From: Candidatus Pantoea varia
GTDB taxonomy: Bacteria > Pseudomonadota > Gammaproteobacteria > Enterobacterales > Enterobacteriaceae
Reading direction: 5' to 3'
Assembly: GCF_900115075.1 (NCBI RefSeq)
Contig: NZ_FOVG01000002.1
Span: 1 to 64,000 of the forward strand
DNA length: 64,000 nucleotides
Part shown: positions 39,615 through 51,175 of the stretch, piece by piece
How the letters are laid out: each line of letters begins with the position of its first letter
Position numbering within the stretch: the stretch's first letter is position 1
Program-made: the position numbers and the translations under genes
The notes under the pieces: generated by a model
What the model saw: only the letters and a program-made list of their open reading frames with translations
What the model was told of the DNA's origin: nothing
Database searches by the model: none

Positions 39615-39881
39615 ATGGAAATATTATTCGTATTGGGGTTTTTCCTGATGCTATTGCTGACCGGCGTTTCGCTGATTGGCGTGCTGGCGGCACTGGTCGT
39701 CGCAACCATCGTGATGTTTGTCGGTGGACTGTTCGCAATTGTTATAAAGGTGTTGCCGTGGCTGGTGCTGGCGGTGATCGCTGTGTGGCTGCATCGTGCC
39801 TTTTTTGGCGACAGCGATGAGCGAGCGCGTCGTAAGCTGAGACGTAAGATCAACAGGTTAGACCGCAAAGGCTGGCGCTAA
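39615..39881 (+). CDS. pspG: Phage shock protein G
   Basis: PspG is a small inner-membrane effector of the phage-shock response to membrane damage. The 88-residue product starts MEILFVLGFFLMLLLTGVSL and has two or three hydrophobic helices (about 2-22, 24-42, 45-62) and a basic C-terminal tail rich in Arg/Lys that differs from that of E. coli (80 residues). A sigma-54 promoter lies just upstream, and the gene is monocistronic with a terminator. Its distance from the main psp operon is normal for enterobacteria. Confidence 0.94.
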   Translation: MEILFVLGFFLMLLLTGVSLIGVLAALVVATIVMFVGGLFAIVIKVLPWLVLAVIAVWLHRAFFGDSDERARRKLRRKINRLDRKGWR

Positions 39882-40043
39882 ATGCGGTAGCGATCACAGT
39901 GTGAGAGATTGTTCAGGGCTGATCTGCAATTAAACATATTTTTTACTTATGTTTTCTGGCAGGATGCCTGTCGTCAGATCGATGTGCCATCGACTCGACA
40001 TGAATTCGTCGCCGCTGTCCCTACACCAGCGCGAACAAAAATA

Positions 40044-40081
40044 AAAAAAAGAAGAGGGCTTCCCACGGGAAGCCCTTTTTG
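40044..40081. terminator. Bidirectional terminator between pspG and qorA
   Basis: GGGCTTCCC and GGGAAGCCC form the stem, with an A-run on the left and a T-run on the right. It ends the qorA transcript (minus) ten bases after its stop codon and can end pspG on the plus strand. Confidence 0.88.
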
Positions 40082-40091
40082 TTGCCTGCGA

Positions 40092-41075
40092 TTACGGAAT
40101 TAACAGGCAGGATCCCTGCGTGGCGCGGCTCTCCAGCATCTGGTGCGCCTGACTGGCCTCTTTCAGCGCAAACTTCTGCTGCTCCGGCACATCCACTTTA
40201 ATTGCGCCGCTTGCCAGCAGCGAGAACAATTCGGCGCTGGCGGTTTCCAGCTCCTGACGGTTGGTGACATAGCCAAACAGTGAAGGACGGGTCACAAACA
40301 GCGAGCCTTTCTTATTCAGAATGCTGAGATCAACGCCGGTCACCGGACCCGAAGCATTACCAAAACTCACCATCAGGCCATGACGACGCAGCGAGTCCAG
40401 TGACGCTTCCCAGGTATCTTTGCCCACGGAGTCATACACCACTGCCACTTTTTTCCCTTCCGTCAGTTCGCTGACGCGCTGCGCAATATTCTCTTCGCGA
40501 TAGTTAATGGTCGCCCAGGCACCCGCATTTTTCGCCATCGTGGCCTTTTCTGCTGAGCCCACGGTGCCAATCAAATGCGCGCCGAGCGCTTTTGCCCACT
40601 GACAGGCGATTAACCCGACGCCGCCGGCGGCAGCATGAAACAGGAAGGTTTCACCGGCGCTGATTTTATAGGTCTGGCGCAGCAGATATTGCGTGGTCAG
40701 TCCTTTCAGAAAGCTGGCTGCACCCTGCTCAAAGCTGATTGCTTCCGGAAGATGCATCAGGCGATCTTCCGCCACGTTGTGCACTTCGCTATAGGCACCC
40801 ATAGCCGCCATGCAGTAGACCACGCGATCGCCGGGTTTGAACAGGGTCACACCTCGGCCTACGCGCGACACGACCCCCGCAGCTTCCGTCCCCAGACCAG
40901 AGGGAAAATCGGCAACCGGATAAAGTCCGCTGCGAACATAAGTATCGATGTAATTAATCCCGATAGCGCGATTCTCAACCTGCACTTCATGTTCAGCGGG
41001 GTCAGCAGGTTCGAAATCCGTCCACTCTAAAACGTCCGGGCCGCCGTGCGTGCTGAACTGAATACGCTTTGCCAT
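40092..41075 (-). CDS. qorA: NADPH:quinone oxidoreductase QorA
   Basis: QorA is a zinc-free medium-chain dehydrogenase that reduces quinones with NADPH in the cytoplasm. The ATG at 41075 gives 327 residues, as in E. coli, beginning MAKRIQFSTHGGPDVLEW. The nucleotide-binding motif AAAGGVGLIACQWAKALGA lies near residue 150. A start at 41123 was rejected. It is divergent from dnaB. Confidence 0.95.
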   Translation of the reverse strand: MAKRIQFSTHGGPDVLEWTDFEPADPAEHEVQVENRAIGINYIDTYVRSGLYPVADFPSGLGTEAAGVVSRVGRGVTLFKPGDRVVYCMAAMGAYSEVHNVAEDRLMHLPEAISFEQGAASFLKGLTTQYLLRQTYKISAGETFLFHAAAGGVGLIACQWAKALGAHLIGTVGSAEKATMAKNAGAWATINYREENIAQRVSELTEGKKVAVVYDSVGKDTWEASLDSLRRHGLMVSFGNASGPVTGVDLSILNKKGSLFVTRPSLFGYVTNRQELETASAELFSLLASGAIKVDVPEQQKFALKEASQAHQMLESRATQGSCLLIP

Positions 41076-41171
41076 TCTGACTCCTGTGATTGTTTCATCA
41101 TGAGGGTGAGGCACGCACCCCAACTAAGGTATACTTGCGCGTCCCCACAGAAGATCGGTAATGCATTCACT

Positions 41172-42578
<1,407 letters not shown>

Positions 42579-42590
42579 TCCCCGGTTTGT

Positions 42591-42619
42591 GCTGTCATGC
42601 ACGATCTGTGCATGGCAGC
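42591..42619 (+). terminator. Hairpin after dnaB, possible terminator
   Basis: GCTGTCATGCAC pairs with GTGCATGGCAGC (one G-T pair) around a 5-base loop, 12 bases after the dnaB stop. No T-run follows. Confidence 0.4.
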
Positions 42620-42708
42620 CCTCCTCATCAGAAAATAGTGTTGGACAACCTCTCGGGTTATCGGGTTATCTGTAACAAAGCGACGCCTGGCACCGATGTG
42701 GAAACGGA

Positions 42709-43188
42709 ATGACTCACGTAGACGATTACGACCTTAAAATCCTGACTTTATTACAATCTAACGGCCGTCTGACCAATCAGGAACTCAGCGATCTGGTTGG
42801 GCTTTCCGCCTCACAATGTTCCCGCCGCCGTATCAATCTGGAACAGGCTAATCTCATCCTGGGTTATCACGCCCGGCTGTCGCCCGATGCCATCGGACTT
42901 GGCATGGTGGGATTAATAGAGGTGCGCTTAATCAACCACACTGCCGAATATGTTGAGAGTTTTCACCGCATGGTGGAGCAGGAGCAGGCGATCGTGGATG
43001 CCTATAAAACCACCGGCGACGCTGACTATCTGCTCAAAGTGGCGGTGGCCGATCTCAATTCCCTCAGTGCGTTAATCAGCCAGTTAGTCGCGGGCCACCA
43101 GAGCGTTTCCCATGTGAAAACCTCGGTGGTGCTGGGAAGAATGAAAGAGAACGGGCTGATGATGCTGCCTGAGCAGAAGACGCGCTAA
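42709..43188 (+). CDS. Lrp/AsnC-family transcriptional regulator
   Basis: The 159-residue product has the N-terminal helix-turn-helix (DYDLKILTLLQSNGRLTNQEL, split at residue 15, to SQCSRRRINLE near 45) and a C-terminal RAM/ASNC ligand-binding domain (about 65-150). It is a typical local feast/famine regulator, probably responding to an amino acid. It stands where E. coli has alr, between dnaB and tyrB, and next to a YitT-family membrane protein gene in the same direction, 241 bp downstream. The target and ligand are unknown; control of the neighbouring membrane protein or of tyrB is a reasonable guess. Confidence 0.88.
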   Translation: MTHVDDYDLKILTLLQSNGRLTNQELSDLVGLSASQCSRRRINLEQANLILGYHARLSPDAIGLGMVGLIEVRLINHTAEYVESFHRMVEQEQAIVDAYKTTGDADYLLKVAVADLNSLSALISQLVAGHQSVSHVKTSVVLGRMKENGLMMLPEQKTR

Positions 43189-43429
43189 AAAGGTGCGCGC
43201 TGTGCGGTTTTGGTGCACACTTGCGGCAATAAATGCAATTAACACGCATCGTAATGGATCTTAACGCATAGATTGACGGTGTCATCCGCAATTCATGCAC
43301 AAAGTTCTATTATAAAGCGCCTTAGATATCAACAGGATATCGTGGGCATCGGGTTTACAGCCGTTCAATGCTGTGGCGATGGTGCGTTTATTGCATCAGA
43401 ACCGCATCATTTGCACTGAGAAAACCCCC

Positions 43430-44044
43430 ATGGATAACATCGCAGAACCCTCCCGCGTCCCGCATTCGCGCATTGAAGATGCGCTGGCGATGGTGCTCGG
43501 CACCCTGATGGTCTCGTTCGGCGTCATTATGCTGAAACAGGCGGGCGCGCTAACCGGCAGCACCGCAGGCATCGCTTTTCTGATCAGCTATCTCTCGCCG
43601 CTCTCGTTCGGCAGCGCGTTCTTCCTGATCAATATCCCTTTTTACTGGCTGGCGGTAAAACGCATGGGCTGGGAATTTACCCTGAAAACCTTCTGCGCCG
43701 TCGGACTGGTGTCGCTGTTCACCCAGCTGCACCCGCTGTTCGTCCACTTTTCTGACCTTAACCCCTTCTATGCGACACTGTTCGGTAACGTCATCATGGG
43801 AATCGGGTTTATAGTGTTATTTCGTCATAAGGCGAGCCTGGGCGGCATCAATATTCTGGCCCTGTGGCTACAGGATCGCTTTGGGATCCGCGCGGGTAAA
43901 CTGCAGATGGCGGTTGATACCTGCGTCGTGCTGGCGTCACTGTTTGTGGTGAGTGGCCCCATCCTGCTCGCGTCGATCGCGGGTGCGGTGATCCTGAATC
44001 TGATTATTGCAATGAACCACCGTCCGGGACGATATCGGGTTTAA
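43430..44044 (+). CDS. YitT-family inner-membrane protein
   Basis: The 204-residue product (start ATG at 43430) has five or six membrane helices and the family pattern LMVSFGVIMLKQAGALTGSTAG near residues 30-50, GGINILALWLQDRFG near 145. Function is unknown; the family is widespread and often lies beside amino-acid-related regulators. It lies downstream of the Lrp-type gene and only 39 bases before tyrB, so it may be co-transcribed with tyrB. The region between it and the regulator holds a GATATC-N5-GATATC repeat. Confidence 0.82.
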   Translation: MDNIAEPSRVPHSRIEDALAMVLGTLMVSFGVIMLKQAGALTGSTAGIAFLISYLSPLSFGSAFFLINIPFYWLAVKRMGWEFTLKTFCAVGLVSLFTQLHPLFVHFSDLNPFYATLFGNVIMGIGFIVLFRHKASLGGINILALWLQDRFGIRAGKLQMAVDTCVVLASLFVVSGPILLASIAGAVILNLIIAMNHRPGRYRV

Positions 44045-44083
44045 CCGCATCTTACCTCTGGACCAATCATGGAGACCTACACC

Positions 44084-45277
44084 GTGTTTCAAAACGTTGA
44101 TGCCTATGCTGGCGATCCGATTCTGTCGTTGATGGAAGCCTTCAAACAAGACCCACGCGAGCACAAAGTTAACCTGAGTATCGGGCTCTATTACGACGAA
44201 AAGGGCATCATCCCGCAGCTAAAGGCCGTAGCGGCTGCCGAAGAGCAGATCTATGCTGAGCCGCATCAGGCATCGCTCTATCTGCCAATGGAAGGGCTGA
44301 ACAGCTACCGGAGTGCAATTGCACCGCTGCTGTTTGGTGCCGATCATCCGGTATTAAACGCGGGCCGTATCGCCTCTATTCAGACGCTGGGGGGTTCTGG
44401 TGCGCTGAAAGTGGGCGCGGATTTCCTGAAGCGTTATTTCCCGCAGTCTGCGGTCTGGGTCAGCGATCCGACCTGGGAAAACCACGTCGCGATTTTTAAT
44501 GGTGCAGGTTTTGACGTAAATACCTATCCCTGGTATGACGCAGAGACCCACGGTGTGCGGTTTGATGCCTTTATCAGCACCCTGAAAACCCTGCCAGCGC
44601 AGAGCATCGTGCTGCTGCACCCGTGCTGTCATAACCCGACCGGCGCTGACCTGACTGATGCACAGTGGGATCAGACCGTTGAGGTGCTGAAAGCACAAGA
44701 GCTGATTCCTTTCCTGGATATCGCCTATCAGGGCTTTGGTGCCGGTATGCAGCAGGATGCCTATGCACTGCGCGCGGTTGCGGCGGCGGGTTTGCCTGCA
44801 CTGGTCAGCAACTCCTTCTCCAAAATCTTTTCGCTCTATGGCGAGCGCGTGGGCGGTCTCTCTATCGTCTGTGACAGCGCCGAAGAGTCAGCGCGCGTAC
44901 TGGGGCAGTTAAAAGCGACCGTTCGCCGTAACTACTCCAGCCCGCCGAATTTCGGTGCGCAGGTTGTCGCGCGCGTCCTCAACGATGAGGCACTGAAAGC
45001 CAGCTGGCTGGCTGAAGTGGAAGCGATGCGTCTGCGTATCCTGGACATGCGTCAGTCGCTGGTGGACGTGCTGAGCACTGCGCTGCCAGGCAAGAACTTC
45101 GACTACCTGCTGAAGCAGCGTGGCATGTTCAGCTACACCGGGCTGAGTGCGCAGCAGGTCGATCGCCTGCGTAACGAGTTTGGCATCTATCTGGTGGGCA
45201 GCGGCCGCATGTGTGTGGCCGGTCTGAACAGCAAAAATGTGCATCAGGTCGCTGAAGCATTTGCCGCCGTGATGTAA
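44084..45277 (+). CDS. tyrB: Aromatic amino acid aminotransferase TyrB
   Basis: TyrB makes tyrosine and phenylalanine (and can make leucine and aspartate) by transamination with glutamate. The GTG at 44084, after GGAGA, gives 397 residues as in E. coli, whose gene also starts with GTG; an ATG at 44069 would add five residues. The PLP lysine is Lys247 in [17 protein letters not shown], and the HNPTG motif near residue 190 is intact. I saw no clear TyrR box in the short gap upstream. A terminator follows. Confidence 0.96.
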   Translation: MFQNVDAYAGDPILSLMEAFKQDPREHKVNLSIGLYYDEKGIIPQLKAVAAAEEQIYAEPHQASLYLPMEGLNSYRSAIAPLLFGADHPVLNAGRIASIQTLGGSGALKVGADFLKRYFPQSAVWVSDPTWENHVAIFNGAGFDVNTYPWYDAETHGVRFDAFISTLKTLPAQSIVLLHPCCHNPTGADLTDAQWDQTVEVLKAQELIPFLDIAYQGFGAGMQQDAYALRAVAAAGLPALVSNSFSKIFSLYGERVGGLSIVCDSAEESARVLGQLKATVRRNYSSPPNFGAQVVARVLNDEALKASWLAEVEAMRLRILDMRQSLVDVLSTALPGKNFDYLLKQRGMFSYTGLSAQQVDRLRNEFGIYLVGSGRMCVAGLNSKNVHQVAEAFAAVM

Positions 45278-45296
45278 CGGCAGTCAGGCTGTAAAT

Positions 45297-45329
45297 AAAA
45301 CCGTCAGGGGTCTCTCTGGCGGTTTTTTT
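45297..45329 (+). terminator. Terminator after tyrB
   Basis: AAAACCGTCAG pairs with CTGGCGG followed by seven T (one G-T pair in the stem). Confidence 0.85.
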
Positions 45330-45398
45330 ATGGGTCAGGGTTTACCTTTCGGCGACATGCTGCACACTTAGACGGGGTAACCGTTTCAGGAATAAGCT

Positions 45399-45818
45399 AT
45401 GTGGTATCAACAAACTATAACGCTGAGCGCGAAGTCGCGCGGATTTCATCTGGTCACCGATGAGATCGTCAACTCGCTCTCCGGACTGCGTGATATCAAA
45501 ACCGGTCTGCTGCATCTGCTGTTACAGCACACCTCGGCGTCGTTAACCTTAAATGAAAATTGCGACCCGACGGTGCGCAGCGACATGGAGCAGCATTTCA
45601 TGCGGCACGTGCCGGAAAATGCGCCTTATCAGCACGACTACGAAGGGCGTGATGATATGCCAGCGCACATCAAATCATCGACCTTAGGGGTTTCGTTGTT
45701 ATTACCGGTTCAGCGGGGACGTCTGGTGCTGGGCACCTGGCAGGGTATCTGGCTGGGCGAGCATCGCATTGAGGGCGGTGCCAGGCGCATTGTCGCCACT
45801 TTACAAGGGGAATCCTGA
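45399..45818 (+). CDS. yjbQ: UPF0047 family protein YjbQ
   Basis: The 139-residue product is a small cytoplasmic beta-sandwich protein of the YjbQ family (138 in E. coli). A weak thiamine-phosphate synthase activity has been reported for the family, but the main role is unsettled. Conserved blocks are [16 protein letters not shown] near residue 48 and [13 protein letters not shown] near 112. yjbR starts at its stop codon (TGATG, one base shared), so the two are translated together. Confidence 0.93.
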   Translation: MWYQQTITLSAKSRGFHLVTDEIVNSLSGLRDIKTGLLHLLLQHTSASLTLNENCDPTVRSDMEQHFMRHVPENAPYQHDYEGRDDMPAHIKSSTLGVSLLLPVQRGRLVLGTWQGIWLGEHRIEGGARRIVATLQGES

Positions 45819-46141
45819 TGAATAACTCAGACTTACTGACCTATTGCATGAGCAAACCGGGCGCGGAGCAGAGCGTCCACAGTGACTGGAAGGCGACGCA
45901 GATTAAAAGCAACGGCGTGCTGTTTGCGATGGTGCATGAGGCGAAAGGGCGGCCAGCGGTCTCGCTGAAATCAACGCCTGCGCTGGCCGAATTACTGCGC
46001 GAAGAGCACAGCGACATCATTCCCAGTGAGCACCTGAACAAGTCACACTGGAGCACGCTGTTTCTGGACGGTTCGCTGAAAGATTCGCAGATCTACTATC
46101 TGATCGACGCCTCATACCAGCAGGTTGCAGCAGCCCGATAA
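45818..46141 (+). CDS. yjbR: MmcQ/YjbR family protein
   Basis: YjbR is a small DNA-binding-like protein (CyaY-like fold) of unknown function. The product is 107 residues with the conserved CMSKPGAEQSVHSDWKATQIK at the N terminus and WSTLFLDGSLKDSQIYYLIDASY near the end. It is about ten residues shorter than E. coli YjbR at the C terminus. Its ATG overlaps the yjbQ stop codon by one base. Confidence 0.93.
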   Translation: MNNSDLLTYCMSKPGAEQSVHSDWKATQIKSNGVLFAMVHEAKGRPAVSLKSTPALAELLREEHSDIIPSEHLNKSHWSTLFLDGSLKDSQIYYLIDASYQQVAAAR

Positions 46142-46147
46142 ACGACA

Positions 46148-46181
46148 ATAAAAAACCCTCTTACCCGAGCAAGAGGGTTTC
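46148..46181. terminator. Bidirectional terminator between yjbR and the alcohol dehydrogenase
   Basis: AAACCCTCTT and AAGAGGGTTT form a 10-bp stem with an 8-base loop. The T-run is stronger on the minus strand, so it mainly ends the dehydrogenase transcript. Confidence 0.85.
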
Positions 46182-46193
46182 AGATCGGACGGT

Positions 46194-47258
46194 TTACGCG
46201 GCAGGCTGCTCGCGCAGGGTGTTGATGTCGATAACAAAGCGGTATTTCACATCGCTTTTCAGCATGCGTTCATAGGCTTCGTTGATCTGATCCATCGCGA
46301 TCAGTTCGATGTCTGACGTGATGCCGTGCTCACCACAGAAATCGAGCATCTCCTGAGTTTCTGCGATGCCGCCAATCAGTGAACCGGCGATGCTGCGACG
46401 CTTGAAGATCAGGTTAAACACCTGCGGTGCCGGGTGATCGTGCTCCGGTGCACCGACCAGCGTCATGTTGCCATCCAGCTTCAGCAGGGTGATGAACGGG
46501 TTGAGATCGTGCTGAGCCGCGACGGTGTTCAGAATGAAGTCAAAGCTGTTCGCGTGCTGCGCCATCTGCTCCGGATCTTTGGAGATTACGACTTCATCGG
46601 CACCCAGACGTTTGCCATCTTCAATTTTGGATGGTGAGGTGGTGAACAGCACCACATGTGCGCCCATGGCATGCGCAATCTTCACGCCCATATGGCCCAG
46701 GCCGCCTAAGCCTACGATACCCACTTTCTTGCCAGGACCAACATTCCAGTGACGCAGCGGCGAATAGGTGGTGATACCGGCACACAGCAGCGGTGCCACG
46801 CCTGCCAGCTCCAGGTTCTCCGGAATGCGCAGTACAAAACCTTCATCAACCACCATCGACGTTGAGTAACCGCCGTAGGTAATGGCGCCGGTTTCGCGAT
46901 CTTCGCCGTTATAGGTGCCGACAAAGCCGTTTTCGCAATACTGCTCCAGACCCTGCTGACAGCTCGGACAGCTGCGGCATGAATCGACCATGCAGCCAAC
47001 GCCGACCAGATCGCCGACTTTGTATTTCTGCGTCTGCGCACCAACGGCAGTCACGCGACCGACGATTTCATGACCCGGAACCACAGGGAAAATGGTGTTT
47101 TTCCACTCATTACGGGCCTGGTGCAGGTCTGAGTGGCAAACGCCACAGAACAGCACCTCAAGCTGAACGTCATGGGCGCGCAGCTCACGCGGCTTAAAAT
47201 CGAACGGTGCCAGTTTGGATTTTGCATCCTGAGCAGCATACGCATGCGTAATATTCAT
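46194..47258 (-). CDS. Zinc-dependent alcohol dehydrogenase, YahK/cinnamyl type
   Basis: The 354-residue product is a medium-chain dehydrogenase close to E. coli YahK, an NADPH-dependent aldehyde reductase with broad range. The catalytic zinc site is in CGVCHSDLH near residue 38 with GHE near 63; the structural zinc site is CRSCPSCQQGLEQYC near 93; the cofactor loop is GLGGLGHMG near 185. It is monocistronic on the minus strand, between yjbR and uvrA, where E. coli has no such gene. The physiological substrate is unknown. Confidence 0.88.
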   Translation of the reverse strand: MNITHAYAAQDAKSKLAPFDFKPRELRAHDVQLEVLFCGVCHSDLHQARNEWKNTIFPVVPGHEIVGRVTAVGAQTQKYKVGDLVGVGCMVDSCRSCPSCQQGLEQYCENGFVGTYNGEDRETGAITYGGYSTSMVVDEGFVLRIPENLELAGVAPLLCAGITTYSPLRHWNVGPGKKVGIVGLGGLGHMGVKIAHAMGAHVVLFTTSPSKIEDGKRLGADEVVISKDPEQMAQHANSFDFILNTVAAQHDLNPFITLLKLDGNMTLVGAPEHDHPAPQVFNLIFKRRSIAGSLIGGIAETQEMLDFCGEHGITSDIELIAMDQINEAYERMLKSDVKYRFVIDINTLREQPAA

Positions 47259-47459
47259 GGTGTCTCCAGTTTCGATGTGTCGTGAGTGTTATTCGATGAT
47301 GTGCAGCAGCGTTGATGTGCTGCGAAAACAGGGCGACGCCACGGGCGTGCCAAAGAGGAACCGCTTAAGGATAGTCAGCGTGGGGGAAAGCGTATATGCC
47401 TATACATGTCTGAATCTTGCCTGATTCTGCATTTTTCTGGCTGAATCGGCAGAGTGGAG

Positions 47460-47485
47460 TAAAAGGCCCGCACGTGGCGGGCCTG
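47460..47485 (-). terminator. Terminator of uvrA
   Basis: On the minus strand AGGCCCGC and GCGGGCCT form an 8-bp stem followed by four T, seven bases after the uvrA stop. Confidence 0.85.
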
Positions 47486-47491
47486 AATGAA

Positions 47492-50320
47492 TTACTTCTG
47501 TAACAGAGGCTTCAGGAAGCGTGCGGTATGTGATTTCTCACAATCCGCCACGGTTTCTGGCGTACCCGCCACCAGGATTTCACCGCCGCCGCTGCCGCCT
47601 TCCGGACCAAGATCCACAATCCAGTCTGCGGTTTTGACCACATCGAGGTTGTGCTCAATCACTACGATGGTGTTGCCCTGATCGCGCAGCTTATGCAGCA
47701 CTTCCAGCAGCTGCTCGATGTCGGCAAAGTGCAGGCCAGTGGTCGGCTCATCCAGAATGTAGAGCGTCTGACCGGTGCCACGCTTCGACAGCTCACGCGC
47801 CAGCTTCACACGCTGGGCTTCACCGCCGGAAAGGGTCGTGGCGGACTGACCGAGGCGGATGTAGGTGAGACCCACATCGATCAACGTCTGCAATTTGCGC
47901 GCCAGCGCTGGCACCGCATCGAAGAACTCACGCGCCTCTTCAATGGTCATTTCCAGCACTTCGTGAATGCTCTTGCCTTTGTATTTCACTTCCAGCGTTT
48001 CACGGTTATAGCGTTTGCCTTTGCACTGGTCGCACGGCACATAAATGTCCGGCAGGAAGTGCATCTCGACTTTCAGCACGCCATCGCCCTGACAGGCTTC
48101 ACAGCGTCCGCCACGAACGTTAAAACTGAAGCGGCCCGGATTGTAGCCGCGCGAACGCGCTTCCGGCACGCCCGCAAACAGTTCACGCACCGGGGTGAAG
48201 ATGCCGGTGTAAGTGGCCGGGTTAGAGCGTGGTGTACGACCAATCGGGCTCTGGTCGATGTCGATCACTTTGTCGAAGTGCTCCAGTCCCGCCACCTCTC
48301 GGTAAGGTGCCGGTTCGGCGATGGTCGCGCCGTTCAGCGCCCGCTGAGCAATCGGGAAGAGCGTATCGTTGATCAGGGTCGATTTACCCGAGCCTGAAAC
48401 CCCGGTAATACAGGTGAACAGCCCGACCGGCAGCGTCAGCGTGACATCTTTGAGGTTGTTGCCACGTGCGCCGGTAATCTTCAGCACTTTGGCCGGATCG
48501 CCTTTGACGCGTTCCTCTGGCACCACAATGCCGCGCTTGCCGCTCAGGAACTGGCCAGTCAGAGACGCGTCTTCCGCCATAATCTGATCAACAGTCCCTT
48601 CAGCGACGACCTGTCCGCCATGCACACCTGCACCCGGACCGATGTCGATCACATGGTCAGCGGCACGAATCGCATCTTCATCATGCTCAACCACGATCAC
48701 CGTGTTACCGAGGTCGCGCAGATGAATCAGGGTACCAAGCAGACGTTCGTTGTCGCGCTGATGCAGGCCGATTGAAGGCTCATCCAGCACATACATCACG
48801 CCAACCAGACCGGCACCGATCTGGCTGGCCAGACGGATACGCTGTGCTTCACCGCCGGACAGGGTTTCAGCAGAGCGTGACATCGACAGGTAGTTCAGGC
48901 CGACGTTGACCAGGAAGCTCAGGCGATCGCCAATCTCTTTCAAAATCTTCTCGGCGATCTGCGCACGCTGGCCGCTGAGTTTCATGTTTTCAAAGAAGGA
49001 CATCGCATGACCGATGCTCATCTCAGAGATGGTTGGCAGCGTGGTGTTCTCTACGAAGACGTGGCGCGCTTCACGACGCAGACGGGTACCTTCACAGCTG
49101 GCACAGGCGCGGTTGCTGATAAATTTCGCCAGCTCTTCGCGTACCGCTGAGGACTCGGTCTCTTTGTAGCGGCGCTCCATGTTATTGAGCACGCCTTCAA
49201 ACGGATGACGGCGAACCGACGTATCGCCGCGATCATTGATGTACTTAAATTCGATACTCTCTTTGCCTGAACCGTACAGAATCACTTTCTGCACGTTTTC
49301 TGGCAGGCTGCCGAACGACGCTTCGATGTCAAAATCGAGGTGTTCCGCCAGCGAACGCAGCATCTGGAAGTAGTAGAAATTGCGGCGATCCCAGCCACGG
49401 ATTGCCCCGCCCGCCAGCGAAAGCTCGGGATTCTGTACCACGCGGTCAGGATCGAAATATTGCTGTACGCCCAGGCCGTCACAGGTTGGACAGGCGCCTG
49501 CCGGGTTATTAAACGAGAACAGGCGCGGCTCCAGCTCACTCATGCTGTAACCACAGATTGGGCAGGCGAAGTTAGCCGAGAAGAGCAGCTCTTCAGCGGC
49601 GCTGTCATCCATGTCCGCCACGATAGCCGTGCCGCCGGAAAGCTCCAGCGTGGTTTCAAATGATTCCGCCAGCCGGGTCGCCAGATCTTCACGCACTTTA
49701 AAGCGGTCAATGACCACTTCGATGGTGTGCTTCTTCTGCAACTCAAGTTTTGGCGGATCGGAGAGGTCACACACTTCGCCATCGATACGCGCTCGGATAT
49801 AGCCCTGCGTCGCCAGATTCTCCAGCGTTTTGGTGTGCTCACCCTTACGATCTTTCACCACCGGTGCCAGCAGCATCAGGCGACGGCCTTCAGGCTGGGA
49901 AAGTACCTGATCCACCATCTGGCTCACGGTCTGCGCCGCCAGCGGTACATCATGATCCGGGCAGCGCGGTTCACCTACGCGGGCAAACAGCAGACGCAGA
50001 TAATCGTGGATTTCAGTGATGGTGCCCACGGTCGAACGTGGGTTATGCGAGGTGGATTTCTGTTCGATGGAAATGGCGGGCGACAAACCTTCGATATGAT
50101 CGACGTCCGGCTTCTCCATTAACGAAAGAAACTGGCGCGCATACGCAGAGAGCGACTCTACATAGCGGCGCTGACCTTCCGCATACAGCGTATCAAACGC
50201 CAGTGAGGATTTACCTGAACCTGACAGGCCGGTCACCACAATGAGTTTGTCGCGTGGGATGGTCAGGTTGATGTTTTTCAAATTATGGGTGCGGGCACCA
50301 CGAACTTCGATCTTATCCAT
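47492..50320 (-). CDS. uvrA: Excinuclease ABC subunit UvrA
   Basis: UvrA finds DNA lesions and loads UvrB in nucleotide-excision repair. The product is 942 residues (940 in E. coli) with two ABC ATPase halves: Walker [10 protein letters not shown] near residue 31 and GVSGSGKST near 640, signature LSGGEAQR in both halves, and zinc-binding cysteine clusters (CPICGYS near 253; [11 protein letters not shown] near 740). It is divergent from ssb; a LexA-type box lies between them, so SOS induction is expected as in E. coli. Confidence 0.98.
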   Translation of the reverse strand: MDKIEVRGARTHNLKNINLTIPRDKLIVVTGLSGSGKSSLAFDTLYAEGQRRYVESLSAYARQFLSLMEKPDVDHIEGLSPAISIEQKSTSHNPRSTVGTITEIHDYLRLLFARVGEPRCPDHDVPLAAQTVSQMVDQVLSQPEGRRLMLLAPVVKDRKGEHTKTLENLATQGYIRARIDGEVCDLSDPPKLELQKKHTIEVVIDRFKVREDLATRLAESFETTLELSGGTAIVADMDDSAAEELLFSANFACPICGYSMSELEPRLFSFNNPAGACPTCDGLGVQQYFDPDRVVQNPELSLAGGAIRGWDRRNFYYFQMLRSLAEHLDFDIEASFGSLPENVQKVILYGSGKESIEFKYINDRGDTSVRRHPFEGVLNNMERRYKETESSAVREELAKFISNRACASCEGTRLRREARHVFVENTTLPTISEMSIGHAMSFFENMKLSGQRAQIAEKILKEIGDRLSFLVNVGLNYLSMSRSAETLSGGEAQRIRLASQIGAGLVGVMYVLDEPSIGLHQRDNERLLGTLIHLRDLGNTVIVVEHDEDAIRAADHVIDIGPGAGVHGGQVVAEGTVDQIMAEDASLTGQFLSGKRGIVVPEERVKGDPAKVLKITGARGNNLKDVTLTLPVGLFTCITGVSGSGKSTLINDTLFPIAQRALNGATIAEPAPYREVAGLEHFDKVIDIDQSPIGRTPRSNPATYTGIFTPVRELFAGVPEARSRGYNPGRFSFNVRGGRCEACQGDGVLKVEMHFLPDIYVPCDQCKGKRYNRETLEVKYKGKSIHEVLEMTIEEAREFFDAVPALARKLQTLIDVGLTYIRLGQSATTLSGGEAQRVKLARELSKRGTGQTLYILDEPTTGLHFADIEQLLEVLHKLRDQGNTIVVIEHNLDVVKTADWIVDLGPEGGSGGGEILVAGTPETVADCEKSHTARFLKPLLQK

Positions 50321-50402
50321 TCACCTTTCCCGGATTAGCAGCACTCACCGCGCCTTGCCGACACGGCCAGAATAAACGTGTCATTATGGCACAAAAAATA
50401 GA

Positions 50403-50418
50403 CTGAATAAATATCCAG
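50403..50418. promoter_or_regulatory. LexA box between uvrA and ssb
   Basis: CTGAATAAATATCCAG (minus strand CTGGATATTTATTCAG) keeps the CTG/CAG ends and AT-rich core of the SOS box, with changes in the inner arms. It lies 83 bp before uvrA, matching the E. coli arrangement. A somewhat weak site is expected. Confidence 0.7.
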
Positions 50419-50544
50419 TACTCTCAGCTTCCGGCGCGCACAGGATTAAAACTGGAACCCCGCTCGAAAGTGGGAAACAGACCGCAGGACGTGTTAGAAT
50501 TGATGGATTAGACTGTATGCATTAACTCATCGGGAGACAGCAAC

Positions 50545-51105
50545 ATGGCCAGTCGTGGCGTTAACAAAGTGATTCTTGTCGGGAATCTGGGTCAGGATCC
50601 GGAAGTACGTTACATGCCAAATGGTGGCGCTGTTGCCAACATTACGCTGGCTACTTCTGAAAGCTGGCGCGACAAGCAGACCGGTGAAAACAAAGAGATC
50701 ACTGAGTGGCACCGTGTGGTGCTGTTTGGCAAACTGGCTGAAGTCGCAGGCGAATACCTGAAAAAAGGGTCGCAGGTCTACATCGAAGGCCAGCTACGCA
50801 CCCGTAAATGGCAGGATCAGGGTGGTCAGGAACGTTACACCACCGAAGTCGTGGTTAACGTTGGTGGCACCATGCAGATGCTGGGTGGCCGTCAGCAGGG
50901 CGGTAACGCCGGTGCGGGTGCACCAGCAGGTGGCGGCGCGCAGGGCGGCGGTAACAATGGCTGGGGTCAGCCGCAGCAGCCGCAGGGCAACAACAACCAG
51001 TTCAGTGGCGGCGCGCAGTCTCGTCCGCAGCAGCAGCCACAGAGCGCTCCGGCCAGCAACAACAACGAACCACCAATGGATTTCGACGACGATATTCCAT
51101 TCTGA
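50545..51105 (+). CDS. ssb: Single-stranded DNA-binding protein
   Basis: SSB coats single-stranded DNA and recruits repair and replication proteins. The 186-residue product has the OB fold (about 1-112, [22 protein letters not shown] at the start, split at residue 20), a Gly/Gln/Asn-rich flexible linker (about 113-175), and the acidic tail MDFDDDIPF that binds partner proteins. CGGGAG precedes the ATG. It is divergent from uvrA and ends at a terminator. Confidence 0.97.
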   Translation: MASRGVNKVILVGNLGQDPEVRYMPNGGAVANITLATSESWRDKQTGENKEITEWHRVVLFGKLAEVAGEYLKKGSQVYIEGQLRTRKWQDQGGQERYTTEVVVNVGGTMQMLGGRQQGGNAGAGAPAGGGAQGGGNNGWGQPQQPQGNNNQFSGGAQSRPQQQPQSAPASNNNEPPMDFDDDIPF

Positions 51106-51125
51106 TTCGGTTGACCAGAGAGTGC

Positions 51126-51154
51126 AAAAAAGCCCGCTTATGCGGGCTTTTTTT
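51126..51154 (+). terminator. Terminator after ssb
   Basis: AAAAAAGCCCGC and GCGGGCTTTTTTT form a strong stem with T-run; the A-run lets it act on the convergent gene as well. Confidence 0.92.
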
Positions 51155-51175
51155 ATGCGTGGCTTTCGCGGCCTG

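Noticed and set aside
41046..41171. N-terminal extension of dnaB
   Set aside because: The added residues overlap the divergent qorA start and do not match DnaB, which begins MAGNKP.
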